A DNA stretch of 64,000 nucleotides from Kofleriaceae bacterium (GTDB lineage Bacteria > Myxococcota_A > Polyangia > Haliangiales > Haliangiaceae), in contig JACKDR010000003.1 of the NCBI GenBank assembly GCA_020633495.1, positions 1 to 64,000 on the forward strand. Reading direction: 5' to 3'. The translations under genes and the position numbers were made by a program. The notes beneath the pieces were generated by a model that worked only from the letters and a program-made list of their open reading frames with translations, was not told where the DNA came from and made no database searches. Of the stretch, positions 34,315-43,084 are shown piece after piece (position 1 is the stretch's first letter; each line of letters begins with the position of its first letter).

Positions 34315-35964
34315 TCAGTCGAGCGCGGGCTGCACGCCCCAGCGCTTGAGCTTGCGCCACAGCGTGTTGGTGCCGATGTGCAGCGCCTTCGCGGTGGCGC
34401 TGCGGCTGCCGCGGTGGCGCTCGAGGACCATCAGCGTGTAGCGGCGCTCCAGCTCCTCGAGCGTCAGCGTCTCGTCGAGCAGCCGCGCCGTCGAGGTCGC
34501 GCCGCCGGGCTCGAGCTCGGCGGGCAGGTGCTCGGGGCTGATCTTCGCGGCGTCGCCGGCCATCACGACCGCGTGCTCGATCGCGTGCTCGAGCTCGCGG
34601 ACGTTGCCGGGCCAGTCGTGGGCGTTGATCGCCGCGGCGGCCGCCGCCGACAGCGTCTTGGTGGCGATCCGGTACCTCGCGCAGGTCTTGATCACGAACT
34701 GGCGGGCCAGCGGCAGCACGTCCTCCTTGCGCTGGCGCAGCGGCGGCACGTCGACGCTGATCACCTTGAGCCGGTAGTAGAGGTCGTGGCGAAACTCGCC
34801 GGCGGCGACCATGTCGGCGAGGTTGCGATGGGTCGCCGCGACGACGCGGACGTCGACCGGCACCGACGCGGTGGCGCCGACCGGGCGGACCTCGCGCTCC
34901 TGGAGCACGCGCAGCAGCTTGACCTGGGTGGCCCCCGACATCTCGCCGATCTCGTCGAGGAAGATCGTGCCGCCGCGGGCGGCCTCGAACAGGCCCTTCT
35001 TGTCGGTGGTCGCGCCGGTGAACGCGCCGCGGACGTGGCCGAACAGCTCGCTCTCGAGCAGCGGCTCGGGCAGCGCGCCGCAGTTGATCGCGATCAGCTC
35101 GCCGCGGGCCCGCGGCGACCGGTCGTGCAGCATCCGCGCGATGCGCTCCTTGCCGACGCCGCTCTCGCCGCTGATCAGCACGGTGGCGTCGACCTGCGCG
35201 ACCTTGGCGACCAGCTCGTAGACCTTGTGCATGCGCGGGTTGCGGGTCAGGTCGGGATCCTGGACGTCGTCCTCGCCGCGCAGGCGGCGCAGCTCGCGCT
35301 CGCGGCGCTGCAGGCGCCGCGAGGTGCGCCGCAGCTCCTCCTCCCGGGCCTCGAGCTCCTGCGCCAGCGCCGGCGCCTTGTACTCGGCGGCGATCCGCTC
35401 GGCCTGGGCGCCCCACTCGCGCCGGGTGCGACCGACGACGCGGCACGGGCTGGCGCCGGCGGCGGCGCACGTCTGCTCGACGACGAAGACCTCCTCGCCC
35501 ATGACCGCGCTGGCGAAGCCCGAGGCGTAGCCGGCGAGGGTCCAGCACGCGGTGCCGTCGGCCGGGCCCTTGACCCGCAGGTGCTGCGCCGCCTCGTAGG
35601 AGTTGTCCCAGTGGACCTCGAGCAGGAAGTGGCCGCGCGGACGATCGACCTCGAGCCGCTGGACCTGCGCCTTGACCTTGCCCTCGTGGCCCTGCAGCGC
35701 CGGGCAGGTCAGCCACCACTCGGCGTCGCTGGGGAACGAGAACATCTCGCGGGTGGTCAGCGCGTCCCGGTAGCCGTTGGCGAAGCCGAACCGGCGCAGG
35801 ATGCCGCGCGCGGCGTCGAGGCCGAGGTTGTCGATCAGCTCGCGGCGCAGGTTGCCGAACGCGTCGGCGTCCCACAGCAGCATCCGCTGGTCGCGGAGGC
35901 TGATCCGGCCCTCGGCCGGGACGAAGTCGAGCAGCTCCACCAGATCGAGATCCGCAGCGCGCAT
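34315..35964 (-). CDS. Sigma-54-dependent activator with XylR_N and V4R sensor domains
   Basis: The 549-aa regulator has a XylR-type N-terminal domain (about 8-120), a V4R domain with AGYASGFASAVMGEEVFVVE and CAAAGASPC (144-174), and a coiled coil (196-232). The AAA+ domain has Walker A GESGVGKE (266-273), the sigma-54 contact GAFTGA (313-318) and Walker B FLDEIGE (335-341). A Fis-type HTH closes the protein (ATAKALHIGTNTLWRKLKRW). V4R domains bind small hydrophobic ligands or sense redox in relatives such as XylR/DmpR. ATG 35964 gives the standard N-terminus. It probably controls nearby genes, possibly MNIO operon 1, through the shared TCCA-N3-TGGA sites. Confidence 0.93.
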   Translation of the reverse strand: MRAADLDLVELLDFVPAEGRISLRDQRMLLWDADAFGNLRRELIDNLGLDAARGILRRFGFANGYRDALTTREMFSFPSDAEWWLTCPALQGHEGKVKAQVQRLEVDRPRGHFLLEVHWDNSYEAAQHLRVKGPADGTACWTLAGYASGFASAVMGEEVFVVEQTCAAAGASPCRVVGRTRREWGAQAERIAAEYKAPALAQELEAREEELRRTSRRLQRRERELRRLRGEDDVQDPDLTRNPRMHKVYELVAKVAQVDATVLISGESGVGKERIARMLHDRSPRARGELIAINCGALPEPLLESELFGHVRGAFTGATTDKKGLFEAARGGTIFLDEIGEMSGATQVKLLRVLQEREVRPVGATASVPVDVRVVAATHRNLADMVAAGEFRHDLYYRLKVISVDVPPLRQRKEDVLPLARQFVIKTCARYRIATKTLSAAAAAAINAHDWPGNVRELEHAIEHAVVMAGDAAKISPEHLPAELEPGGATSTARLLDETLTLEELERRYTLMVLERHRGSRSATAKALHIGTNTLWRKLKRWGVQPALD

Positions 35965-35981
35965 GGATGGAACGTACGTCG

Positions 35982-36052
35982 TCCAGACCGGAACGTTACG
36001 CGGGCGGCGCCGGAAGGCAGTCCAATCTGGAATCCCGTGACTCCAGGATGGA
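35982..36052. promoter_or_regulatory. Three TCCA-N3-(T/C)GGA sites upstream of the sigma-54 activator
   Basis: The sites are TCCAGACCGGA (35982-35992, one mismatch), TCCAATCTGGA (36021-36031) and TCCAGGATGGA (36042-36052). Each is followed by A plus a pyrimidine. Spacings of 39 and 21 bp place them near the same DNA face. They could be enhancer sites for the activator itself. A fourth copy lies before MNIO operon 1. Confidence 0.55.
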
Positions 36053-36118
36053 ATTACGACGTGATCTCGAGCAGATGGAGCGTCGACCGTGACCCGGGGC
36101 GCCGGCCGCCGCGGCGCC

Positions 36119-36187
36119 GATCGGCGAGCTCGCCCGGAGCCAGGCTCGCCGCGCCGCCAGCGAGCCCGCCTCGCGCGGACGCTCGCC
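36119..36187. repeat. Degenerate single copy related to the 107-bp repeat
   Basis: The stretch GATCGGCGAGCTCGCCCG through CCTCGCGCGGACGCTCG follows the unit of 33,662-34,303 with scattered substitutions and small gaps. It lacks the opening palindrome. It lies on the opposite flank of the sigma-54 activator gene. Confidence 0.5.
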
Positions 36188-36363
36188 GCGGCATCGCATC
36201 GTCGTCGGAGAACGCCGGCGCCGCCGCGAGGTCGCGAGTCGTGCGGGGCCGAGGACGCGTCAGCGCACGGCTTGCGTCGCAGCGCGTCGACGGGTGAGCG
36301 ATCCTGAGCCGTTGTGGTGGCGTGGCGGATGCACGCCGTAGGAACGCACGAAGGAGGTGCCCC

Positions 36364-37065
36364 ATGACGACGTACGCGAGCGTGTGCGGCGGGCGGACTG
36401 GCCACGGCGGGATCCTGGGCAAGGGCATCGGCATCCTGGGGGTCGGCCTCGTGCTCGCGGTATCGGGGTGTGGCGACGACGAGGACGCGGCGCGGATCAC
36501 CGCGCGCGAGCAGCTGTCGGCGCCCGCCAGCTTCGAGATCCAGCCGGAGCCGTCGTACGTGGTCCTGCGCGAGCGGTTCACGTACCAGGGCGAGGAGGAG
36601 CTGATCTGGGTCGAGCTGCCGATCGACGTCGGCACCCTCGCCACGGTGGCGCGCGCCGAGGCGATGAGCCTCGACGACTTCACGATGGAGTTCGCGCCGG
36701 TCGAGCTGCCGACCGACATCTTCCCGTTCGCGCTCGAGCTGCGGCACGTCAAGATGCACCTGATGGTGCCGATGACGTGCGGCGCCGCCTGGGCAACCGA
36801 CGGCGAGGCCATGAGCTGCGCCGACGCCACGGTGCTCGCGGTCGACTGGACGCTCGGCGTCGGCGGGCGCGACGTCGCGCTCGACAGCCGCGTCATCGGG
36901 CCGGTCGATCTGACGATGGGCGTCACCCACGTCGGCGATCAGCTCCGGATGACGCTGGTCGGCGCCAGCCACGAGGTCGATTGGCGGTGGGGCGGGCTGG
37001 TCGTGCACGGCGACCTCGCCCTCGACCTGCGCGCCCACGCCCCGGCCGAATCGACGATGCCGTGA
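36364..37065 (+). CDS. Putative lipoprotein
   Basis: The 233-aa protein has a strong AAGGAGG ribosome site and a long lipoprotein signal (GILGVGLVLAVSGCGDDED). The mature chain is beta-rich with FTYQGEEELIWVELPIDVGT and two Cys, CGAAWATDGEAMSC. No family was recognised. It may be outer-membrane associated. Confidence 0.72.
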   Translation: MTTYASVCGGRTGHGGILGKGIGILGVGLVLAVSGCGDDEDAARITAREQLSAPASFEIQPEPSYVVLRERFTYQGEEELIWVELPIDVGTLATVARAEAMSLDDFTMEFAPVELPTDIFPFALELRHVKMHLMVPMTCGAAWATDGEAMSCADATVLAVDWTLGVGGRDVALDSRVIGPVDLTMGVTHVGDQLRMTLVGASHEVDWRWGGLVVHGDLALDLRAHAPAESTMP

Positions 37066-37132
37066 GACGCGGTACGGTATCCATGTCCGTCGCCGCCGCG
37101 AGGCCGGCGACGGCGGGCGGAAAGGCACACCG

Positions 37133-37342
37133 ATGACGGTCATCGAGATGAGCGGCGCCGAGGTCGACGCCCTGCTGGACCTGCTGGAGGTCAACCTGTC
37201 CGGGCTGCGGGTCGAGATCGGGCGGACCGATCACCGCGACTACAAGCAGCGCCTGCAGAACCGGTACGACGTGCTCGAGATGGCGCGGCGCCGCTTCGAG
37301 GACATCACCCGGGCCCGCAACCTGGCGGTGCCGACCGACTGA
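37133..37342 (+). CDS. Small helical hypothetical protein
   Basis: The 69-aa acidic/basic protein (AEVDALLDLLEVNLSGLRVE, DYKQRLQNRYDVLEM) is predicted fully helical and lacks signal or membrane segments. GGAAAGG precedes the ATG. Short proteins of this pattern are widespread and uncharacterised. Confidence 0.7.
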   Translation: MTVIEMSGAEVDALLDLLEVNLSGLRVEIGRTDHRDYKQRLQNRYDVLEMARRRFEDITRARNLAVPTD

Positions 37343-37425
37343 CGTGAGGCGGCGCGCCGCGCGCCGCCCCCCGGATCGGCGCGCGCGGCCGAGATTCCGG
37401 CCCCGGGAACGACTACGCTGGGACC

Positions 37426-39057
37426 ATGCGCCGGTCCAGCCGACGCCTGCTGCTGATGGTCGCGGCGCTGCCCGCGACGCTGGTGGTGCTGGCGATCCTC
37501 TATCAGGTCGGCATGGCCCACCTCGAGGACAAGCCGCGCACGTTCTGGCAGGCGCTGGCGTGGGCCGGCGAGACCGTCACCACCACCGGGTACGGCGCCG
37601 ACTCGAGCTGGACCCACCCGGTGATGCAGGTCTACGTCATCGCCGTCCAGTTCGTCGGCGTGGTCATGGCGTTCCTGGTGTTCCCGATCTTCCTCATCCC
37701 GTTCTTCGAGGAGCGCTTCGAGGGCCGGCTGCCCAACCGGGTGCCACGCGGCAAGGGCCACATCCTGATCTACCGGTGGGGGCCGGCGGTCGCGACGCTG
37801 GTCGAGGAGCTCGAGCGCGAGGCCATCCCGGTGGTGATCCTCGAGGAGAACCTGGCCACCGCGCGCCGCCTCCACGATCGCGGGCGCACCGTCGTCCACG
37901 GCGATCTCGAGGAGGACGACGAGGTCCTCGGCGACCTGACCGGGCTGCGCGGCATCGTCGCCAACGGCGCCGATCACGCCAACGCGGTGCTGACGCTGAT
38001 CGCGCGCCAGCGCGGCTTCACCGGCCCGATCGTCGCGCTGGTCGAGCAGCCCAGCCGGCGCGCCCCGATGATGCGCGCCGGCGCCACCGCGGTGTTCACG
38101 CCGCGCCACGCGCTGGCGGCGGCGATCGCCGCCAAGGCGTCGGTGGCGATCAGCCCGCGGGTCAGCGGCGAGCGCCGCCTCGGCAAGGCGCTCGAGATCG
38201 CGGAGCTGCGGGTCCACCGCGGCAGCGCGCTGGTCGGCAAGACCCTCGCCGCCGCCGACGTCCGCGGCAAGACCGGCGCGACGATCATCGGCAAGTGGAT
38301 CAACGGCGAGCTCGACGCGCCGCCGTCGCCGACCCAGGCGCTCGAGGTCGGCACGATCCTGGTCGCCGCCGGCAGCCGCGAGGCCATGGCCCGGCTCGGC
38401 GAGCTGACCACGCCGGTCGCGCGCCACGGCCACTTCGTCGTGCTCGGCTACGAGGAGGCCGGCCGCAAGGTCGCGCAGTTCCTGACCGACGCCGGCGAGG
38501 AGGTGCGGGTCATCCACAACGCGCCCGGCGACGGCGTCATGTTCGTCGGCGATCGCCTCGATCCCGAGCTGCTGCAGCAGGCCGGGGTCGCCGAGGCCCA
38601 GGCGATCCTGCTGGTGATGGAGAGCGACAGCGAGACCACGTTTGCCGCCGCGGTCGTGCGCGGCCTGGTCAGCGACGCCGCGATCATCGCCAGCGTCGAC
38701 AACGCCGACCACGTCGCCCGCGTCCACAAGGCCGGCGCCGACTTCGTCCTGTCGATCGGCCAGGTCGCCGGCCAGCTGCTGTCGTTCCAGCTGCTCGGCG
38801 AGGAGGCGGTCCGCCTGCAGCCCGAGATCAAGCTGGTCAAGACCGCGGCCGGCGCGCTCGCCGGCGAGGAGCTGCTGGGCGCGCGGATCCGCGAGCGCAC
38901 CGGCTGCCTGGTGATCGCGGTCGAGCGTGGCGACGACGTCGTCGTCGAGTTCGAGCAGGGCTTCCGGATCGCGGCCGACGACGTCGTCTACATCAGCGGC
39001 ACGCCGGCGACGATCTCGACCTACTACGACACCTTCGCCGGCACCCGGGCGGCCTGA
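37426..39057 (+). CDS. Two-TM potassium channel with tandem RCK (TrkA) domains
   Basis: The 543-aa protein has two membrane helices (8-28, 66-92) around the K+ selectivity filter TTTGYG (52-57). A first RCK/TrkA_N-TrkA_C unit follows (about 108-330), then a second beginning GHFVVLGYEEAGRKVAQFL and ending near 530. The first Rossmann motif is replaced by ILIYRWGPAVATL (loss of GxGxxG), so only one or neither RCK may bind nucleotide. It probably mediates ligand-gated K+ flux. Confidence 0.9.
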   Translation: MRRSSRRLLLMVAALPATLVVLAILYQVGMAHLEDKPRTFWQALAWAGETVTTTGYGADSSWTHPVMQVYVIAVQFVGVVMAFLVFPIFLIPFFEERFEGRLPNRVPRGKGHILIYRWGPAVATLVEELEREAIPVVILEENLATARRLHDRGRTVVHGDLEEDDEVLGDLTGLRGIVANGADHANAVLTLIARQRGFTGPIVALVEQPSRRAPMMRAGATAVFTPRHALAAAIAAKASVAISPRVSGERRLGKALEIAELRVHRGSALVGKTLAAADVRGKTGATIIGKWINGELDAPPSPTQALEVGTILVAAGSREAMARLGELTTPVARHGHFVVLGYEEAGRKVAQFLTDAGEEVRVIHNAPGDGVMFVGDRLDPELLQQAGVAEAQAILLVMESDSETTFAAAVVRGLVSDAAIIASVDNADHVARVHKAGADFVLSIGQVAGQLLSFQLLGEEAVRLQPEIKLVKTAAGALAGEELLGARIRERTGCLVIAVERGDDVVVEFEQGFRIAADDVVYISGTPATISTYYDTFAGTRAA

Positions 39058-39087
39058 GCGGCCCGGCCCGGCCGGCGCGCGCGCCGC

Positions 39088-39876
39088 TCAGCCCGGCGGC
39101 AGCCACGGCCGCGGCGCCCGCAGCCGCTTCCACAGGAACGCGTGGTACGCGGCGCGCAGCCGCGCCGGCTCGGTGAGCCCGCCCGACGGCGCCAGCAGCT
39201 CGTCGGGGACCCGCGCGATCGCGGCGGCGACGACGTCGCGGTCGAGGCGCGCCGCCAGCTCGGCGTCGAGGGCGCGCAGCCGGGTGGCGCGGGCGGCGAG
39301 GGCGTGGCGATCGAGCGGCCACGGCCGGCGCGGGTGGGCCTCGGTGACGTGGGCCCAGTCGTGGGCGAACGGCAGCGCCGCGCCGTGATCGATCAGCCAC
39401 AGCCGGTCGCGCCAGCGCAGCAGGTTGGGGTTGGCGGCGGTGCGGTCGACGTTCATCGCCAGGCCGTCGAGCCACGCGATCCGCGACGCGCGATCGGCGT
39501 CGATCGTCGCGAGGTCGGCGGCGGTGACGTCGGTGGCGCCGTCGAGGTGGCGCAGCCCGAGGTTCCAGCCGGCGCTGGCGGCGAGCAGGTGGCGCAGCTC
39601 CTCGTGGCGATCGTCGGTGGCGACGTCGCCGTCGAGGCGGACCAGCGCCCGCGCCGGCACGTCGAGGCCGATCGCCTCGGCGAGCTCGGCGACGACGATC
39701 TCGGCGGTGAGCGCGGCGACGCCCTGGGCGGCGCCGCGCAGCTTGACGACGTAGGCGCCGGCGTCGGTGTCGACCCGGACCGGCCACGAGCTGCCGCGGC
39801 GGTACGCGGCGCGGACGTGGCGCGCGTCGACGCGGGGGAGCGGGGCGGCGGCGGGCGGCACGCCCGGTGGTAGCAC
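39088..39876 (-). CDS. HipA-family-like kinase
   Basis: The 262-aa protein shows a minimal HipA/PI4K-like fold: AYVVKLRGAAQG with the ATP-binding Lys, a catalytic-loop-like LDGLAMNVDRTAANPNLL, and a metal-binding LIDHGAALPF. Stand-alone HipA-like kinases of this size lack the HipA N-terminal domain and a HipB partner is absent, so it is not an obvious toxin-antitoxin pair. The GTG at 39876 is tentative; GTG 39861 is an alternative. The target is unknown. Confidence 0.75.
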   Translation of the reverse strand: MLPPGVPPAAAPLPRVDARHVRAAYRRGSSWPVRVDTDAGAYVVKLRGAAQGVAALTAEIVVAELAEAIGLDVPARALVRLDGDVATDDRHEELRHLLAASAGWNLGLRHLDGATDVTAADLATIDADRASRIAWLDGLAMNVDRTAANPNLLRWRDRLWLIDHGAALPFAHDWAHVTEAHPRRPWPLDRHALAARATRLRALDAELAARLDRDVVAAAIARVPDELLAPSGGLTEPARLRAAYHAFLWKRLRAPRPWLPPG

Positions 39877-39944
39877 GCGCGCCCGCGACGCGGGCGGCCG
39901 CGCGCCGGGACGCCTACCGGCCCTCGTTCCGCTAGCATCGCGCC

Positions 39945-40412
39945 ATGTCGATCCACCGCGCCGTCCCCGCCACCGAGCTGCCCGAGGTCCGGTCCTCGGC
40001 GTACCCGCCGCCGCTGCTGGCCCGCATGGGCGATCGCGTCAAGCGCCGCCTCGGCGACGCCTTCGGGCTGACCCAGTTCGGCGTCAACCTGGTCACGCTG
40101 GGGCCCGGCGGTCAGTCGTCGTTGCGCCACTGGCACACCGAGGAGGACGAGCTGATCTACGTGCTCGAGGGCGAGCTGGTGCTGATCACCGACGCCGGCG
40201 AGCAGGCGGTGCGGCCCGGCGACGTCGTCGGCTTCCCCGGCGGCGATCGCGACGCCCACCAGCTGGTCAACCGCGGCGCCGCGCCCGCCCGCTACCTCGA
40301 GGTCGGCAGCCGCCGCGACGCCGATCTCGCCCACTACCCCGACGACGACCTGCAGTGGATCGCGCGCGACGGCGACCTCCACCCGCACCGCAAGGACGGC
40401 ACGCCGTACTGA
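39945..40412 (+). CDS. Cupin-domain protein
   Basis: The 155-aa single-cupin protein has motif 1 LRHWHTEEDELIYVLEGE (metal ligands His, His, Glu) and motif 2 GDVVGFPGGDRDAHQLVNRG. It resembles the cupin_2 proteins of unknown substrate, possibly a sugar- or amino-acid-modifying enzyme. It is monocistronic. Confidence 0.88.
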   Translation: MSIHRAVPATELPEVRSSAYPPPLLARMGDRVKRRLGDAFGLTQFGVNLVTLGPGGQSSLRHWHTEEDELIYVLEGELVLITDAGEQAVRPGDVVGFPGGDRDAHQLVNRGAAPARYLEVGSRRDADLAHYPDDDLQWIARDGDLHPHRKDGTPY

Positions 40413-40434
40413 GCGGTCGCGCCGCGCGGATCGC

Positions 40435-41286
40435 TCAGGCCGTCTCCTCGAGCACGACCTGATCCTTGCCGGCGGCCTTGGCCGCGTACATGACGTGATC
40501 GGCGCGCCGGATCAGCGCGTCGAGATCCTCGGGGGGCACGTCGAAGGTGACGCCGCCGACGCTGGTCGTCACCGCGACGCCGCCGGCGACGTTGACCAGG
40601 TGGCGCGCGGCCTCGGCGCGCAGCCGCTCGAGGATGCCGCGCGCGGCGGCGCCGCTGGCGTCGGGCAGCAGCACGACGAACTCGTCGCCGCCCATGCGGG
40701 CGACGACGTCGCTGGCCCGGGTCGTGCGTCGCAGGACGTCGGCGACCGCGATCAGGACCGCGTCGCCGCGGGCGTGGCCGTGGGTGTCGTTGACCGCCTT
40801 GAAGTTGTCGAGATCGATGTAGGCGACGGTCAGCGGCCGCTGCTGGCGGTGGGCCAGCGCCACCAGGCGCTCGGCGTGCTCGACGAAGGCGCGGGCGTTG
40901 AGCAGCCCGGTGAGCTCGTCGGTGCGGCTCAGCGCGGCCTCGCGGTCGCGGGCGGCGCGCATCGCGGCGACGATCAGCCCGACCAGCACGAACGAGCCGC
41001 CCTGCATGACCGTGTTCACCGCCCACACCGCGACGTGCGAGTACTGCTGGCCGGCCAGCTGGTTGGCGATCAGCCAGCTCGCCGCGCTGAGCGTCGCGAT
41101 CGCGACCGCGGCGGCGCGGCCGAGGCGCCACGCCGCCAGGCTCACCGGCAGGTAGTACAGCGGCGAGAACCGCAGCTCGTAGCCGGTCGCGTAGTCGACC
41201 ACCCCGAGCGCGACCACGCCGACGACGCAGCCGAGCATGGTCTCGGCGCGGTGGGGGACGCGGTTCCCGGCGGACGGGTGGGGCAC
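40435..41286 (-). CDS. Membrane-bound GGDEF diguanylate cyclase
   Basis: The 283-aa protein has about four hydrophobic segments in the first 115 residues, then a GGDEF domain with RTDELTGLLNARAF at the start, DLDNFKAVNDTHGH, and an intact MGGDEF active site. RASD six residues before the site fits the RxxD inhibitory I-site. It should make c-di-GMP and be product-inhibited. The start is GTG 41286 or ATG 41238. Confidence 0.88.
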   Translation of the reverse strand: MPHPSAGNRVPHRAETMLGCVVGVVALGVVDYATGYELRFSPLYYLPVSLAAWRLGRAAAVAIATLSAASWLIANQLAGQQYSHVAVWAVNTVMQGGSFVLVGLIVAAMRAARDREAALSRTDELTGLLNARAFVEHAERLVALAHRQQRPLTVAYIDLDNFKAVNDTHGHARGDAVLIAVADVLRRTTRASDVVARMGGDEFVVLLPDASGAAARGILERLRAEAARHLVNVAGGVAVTTSVGGVTFDVPPEDLDALIRRADHVMYAAKAAGKDQVVLEETA

Positions 41287-41364
41287 GGGGCGCAGGATCT
41301 CCGATCGTGGTCGCCGGCCGCAAGGTAGGGCTGGGGTAGGGGCGCCGTGGTATCCACGAGCCCC

Positions 41365-43074
41365 ATGGGTCGCGCCACCCGGAGCCTGCAGAAGCTGCTG
41401 CGCGCCAGCGAGGATCGGGTCGCGGCGTGGCTCGGCGTCACGCCCGCGCAGCGCGTCGTGATCGTCCGCGGCATGGTCGAGCCCCGCAGCGGCTCGGCGA
41501 TGGGATACTGGCTGCAGCTGGGCATCGCGACGCTGCTGGCGACCCTGGGGCTGGCGCTCGACAGCACCGCGGTCGTCATCGGCGCGATGCTGATCGCGCC
41601 GCTGATGAAGCCGATCGTCGAGCTGTCGATGGGGCTGGGCACCGGCTCGGCGCCGCTGACCCTGCGCGCCGGCGCCCGCACCGCGTGGAGCGTCGGCCTG
41701 GTGGTGCTGGGCGCGGCGCTCATCACCAAGACGCTGCCGTTCCACGAGCCGACCCGCGAGCTGCTGGCGCGCACCGCGCCGAGCCTGATCGATCTGTTCG
41801 TCGCCGCGGCCTGCGCGCTCGCCGCCGGCTACGCCACGATGTGCTCGGCCAGCGACGTCGCGTCGACCGCGGCCGGCACCAGCATCGGCATCTCGCTGGT
41901 GCCGCCGCTGTGCACCGCGGGCTACGGCCTCGCCACCGGCGACAACGTCATGGCCAGCGGCGCCGCGCTGCTGTTCACCGCCAACATCACCGGCATCCTC
42001 GGCGTCGCCAGCCTGGCGTTCGTGGTCGCCGGCTTCGGCCAGGTCGACGTCGGCGAGGAGGAGAAGGCGCTCGACGACGCCAGCCGCCAGGGCGTCGCGG
42101 TCTACCTGGGGCGGCGCTGGTCGCGCCACGCCGCCAGCCGCCTCGGCTTCAGCGCCCGGCTGGTGCTGCCGCTGGCGCTGTTCGCCGCGATCTACCTGCC
42201 GCTGCGCCGCGCCGTCGGCGACATGGCCCAGCGCGCCGAGGTCCGGCGCGAGGTCGGCGCGATCCTCGCCGACGACAGCCGCCGGGTCGTGCAGTCGTCG
42301 CTCGACATCACCGCCAAGGAGGTGGTCGTGCGGGCGATCGTCGTCGGCGACGCCGACGCCGCGCTCGACACCGAGCGGCTGCTGCGCGAGCGCCTGGCCG
42401 AGCTCGGCGTGGCGTCGCCGAAGGTCTCGGTGTGGGCGGTGCCCGACGCCTCCGAGGTCAGCTCGCTCGCCGATCGCCTGGGCGCGATCCCGATCCCTGC
42501 CCCGGTGCGGCCGCCCGAGGAGGTCAGCCGCGAGCTCGCCGATCGCCTGGGCTCCGCGGTGCGCGACGCGTGGCCGGCCGGCAGCGCCGGCGAGCTGATC
42601 GCGACCTGGGTCGACTTCGGCGACACCACCCGGATCCGGGTCGTGCACCTCGGCGCGCCGCTGGGCGACACCGGGCGGGCCCTGCTGGCGCGCGCGGTAT
42701 CGACGACCGAGGCGCTGGTCGTCGACGAGGAGGCGCTGCAGCCGGTCACCGCGGCGGCGACCGACGCGCTGGCCTGGCTGGGCCCGGCGCTGCGGCTCGC
42801 CGACCGGGTCGCGATGACCCAGGGCGTCCGGCTGTGCGTGACCGTGCCGGCGCCGCCGCCGCGCGATCGGCGGGGCCGCGTCGTCGGGGCGCCCGAGGAC
42901 CCGGCGCTGACCACGACGCGAGCCGTGGTCGAGCGCGAGCTGGGCAGCCGGGCCCGCGTCGAGGTCGCGGTCGGGCCCGAGCTGGTCGCGACGCCGACCC
43001 GCGGCGCGTGCGCGCCGGCCGGGCCGCCGGCACCCGACGGCGCCGCCGCGCCGACCCCGGCGCCCGCGCCGTGA
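41365..43074 (+). CDS. DUF389 membrane protein
   Basis: The 569-aa protein has a DUF389 core with five to six membrane helices (IATLLATLGLALDSTAVVIG, AMLIAPLMKPI, SIGISLVPPLCTAGYGLATG). The C-terminal periplasmic or cytoplasmic region of about 300 residues has no recognised domain and ends in a Pro/Ala tail. The function of DUF389 is unknown. GTG 41347 is an alternative start. It is divergent from the GGDEF gene, and its promoter must lie in the 78 bp between them. Confidence 0.82.
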   Translation: MGRATRSLQKLLRASEDRVAAWLGVTPAQRVVIVRGMVEPRSGSAMGYWLQLGIATLLATLGLALDSTAVVIGAMLIAPLMKPIVELSMGLGTGSAPLTLRAGARTAWSVGLVVLGAALITKTLPFHEPTRELLARTAPSLIDLFVAAACALAAGYATMCSASDVASTAAGTSIGISLVPPLCTAGYGLATGDNVMASGAALLFTANITGILGVASLAFVVAGFGQVDVGEEEKALDDASRQGVAVYLGRRWSRHAASRLGFSARLVLPLALFAAIYLPLRRAVGDMAQRAEVRREVGAILADDSRRVVQSSLDITAKEVVVRAIVVGDADAALDTERLLRERLAELGVASPKVSVWAVPDASEVSSLADRLGAIPIPAPVRPPEEVSRELADRLGSAVRDAWPAGSAGELIATWVDFGDTTRIRVVHLGAPLGDTGRALLARAVSTTEALVVDEEALQPVTAAATDALAWLGPALRLADRVAMTQGVRLCVTVPAPPPRDRRGRVVGAPEDPALTTTRAVVERELGSRARVEVAVGPELVATPTRGACAPAGPPAPDGAAAPTPAPAP

Positions 43075-43084
43075 CCGCCGCCGC

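Larger units (their letters stand above)
35965..36363. other. Regulatory intergenic region
   Basis: No gene is present. It holds three operator-like sites near the activator start and, further right, a degenerate monomer related to the 107-bp tandem repeat. Confidence 0.6.

Noticed and set aside
34103..35875. 590-residue minus-strand frame running from the sigma-54 gene into the tandem repeats
   Set aside because: It is an out-of-frame shadow of the activator that fuses with repeat sequence only because a stop is missing. The real activator ends at 34,315.
39088..39876. HipA toxin of a toxin-antitoxin pair
   Set aside because: There is no HipB-like HTH gene beside it and the HipA N-terminal domain is missing; it is therefore listed only as a HipA-like kinase.
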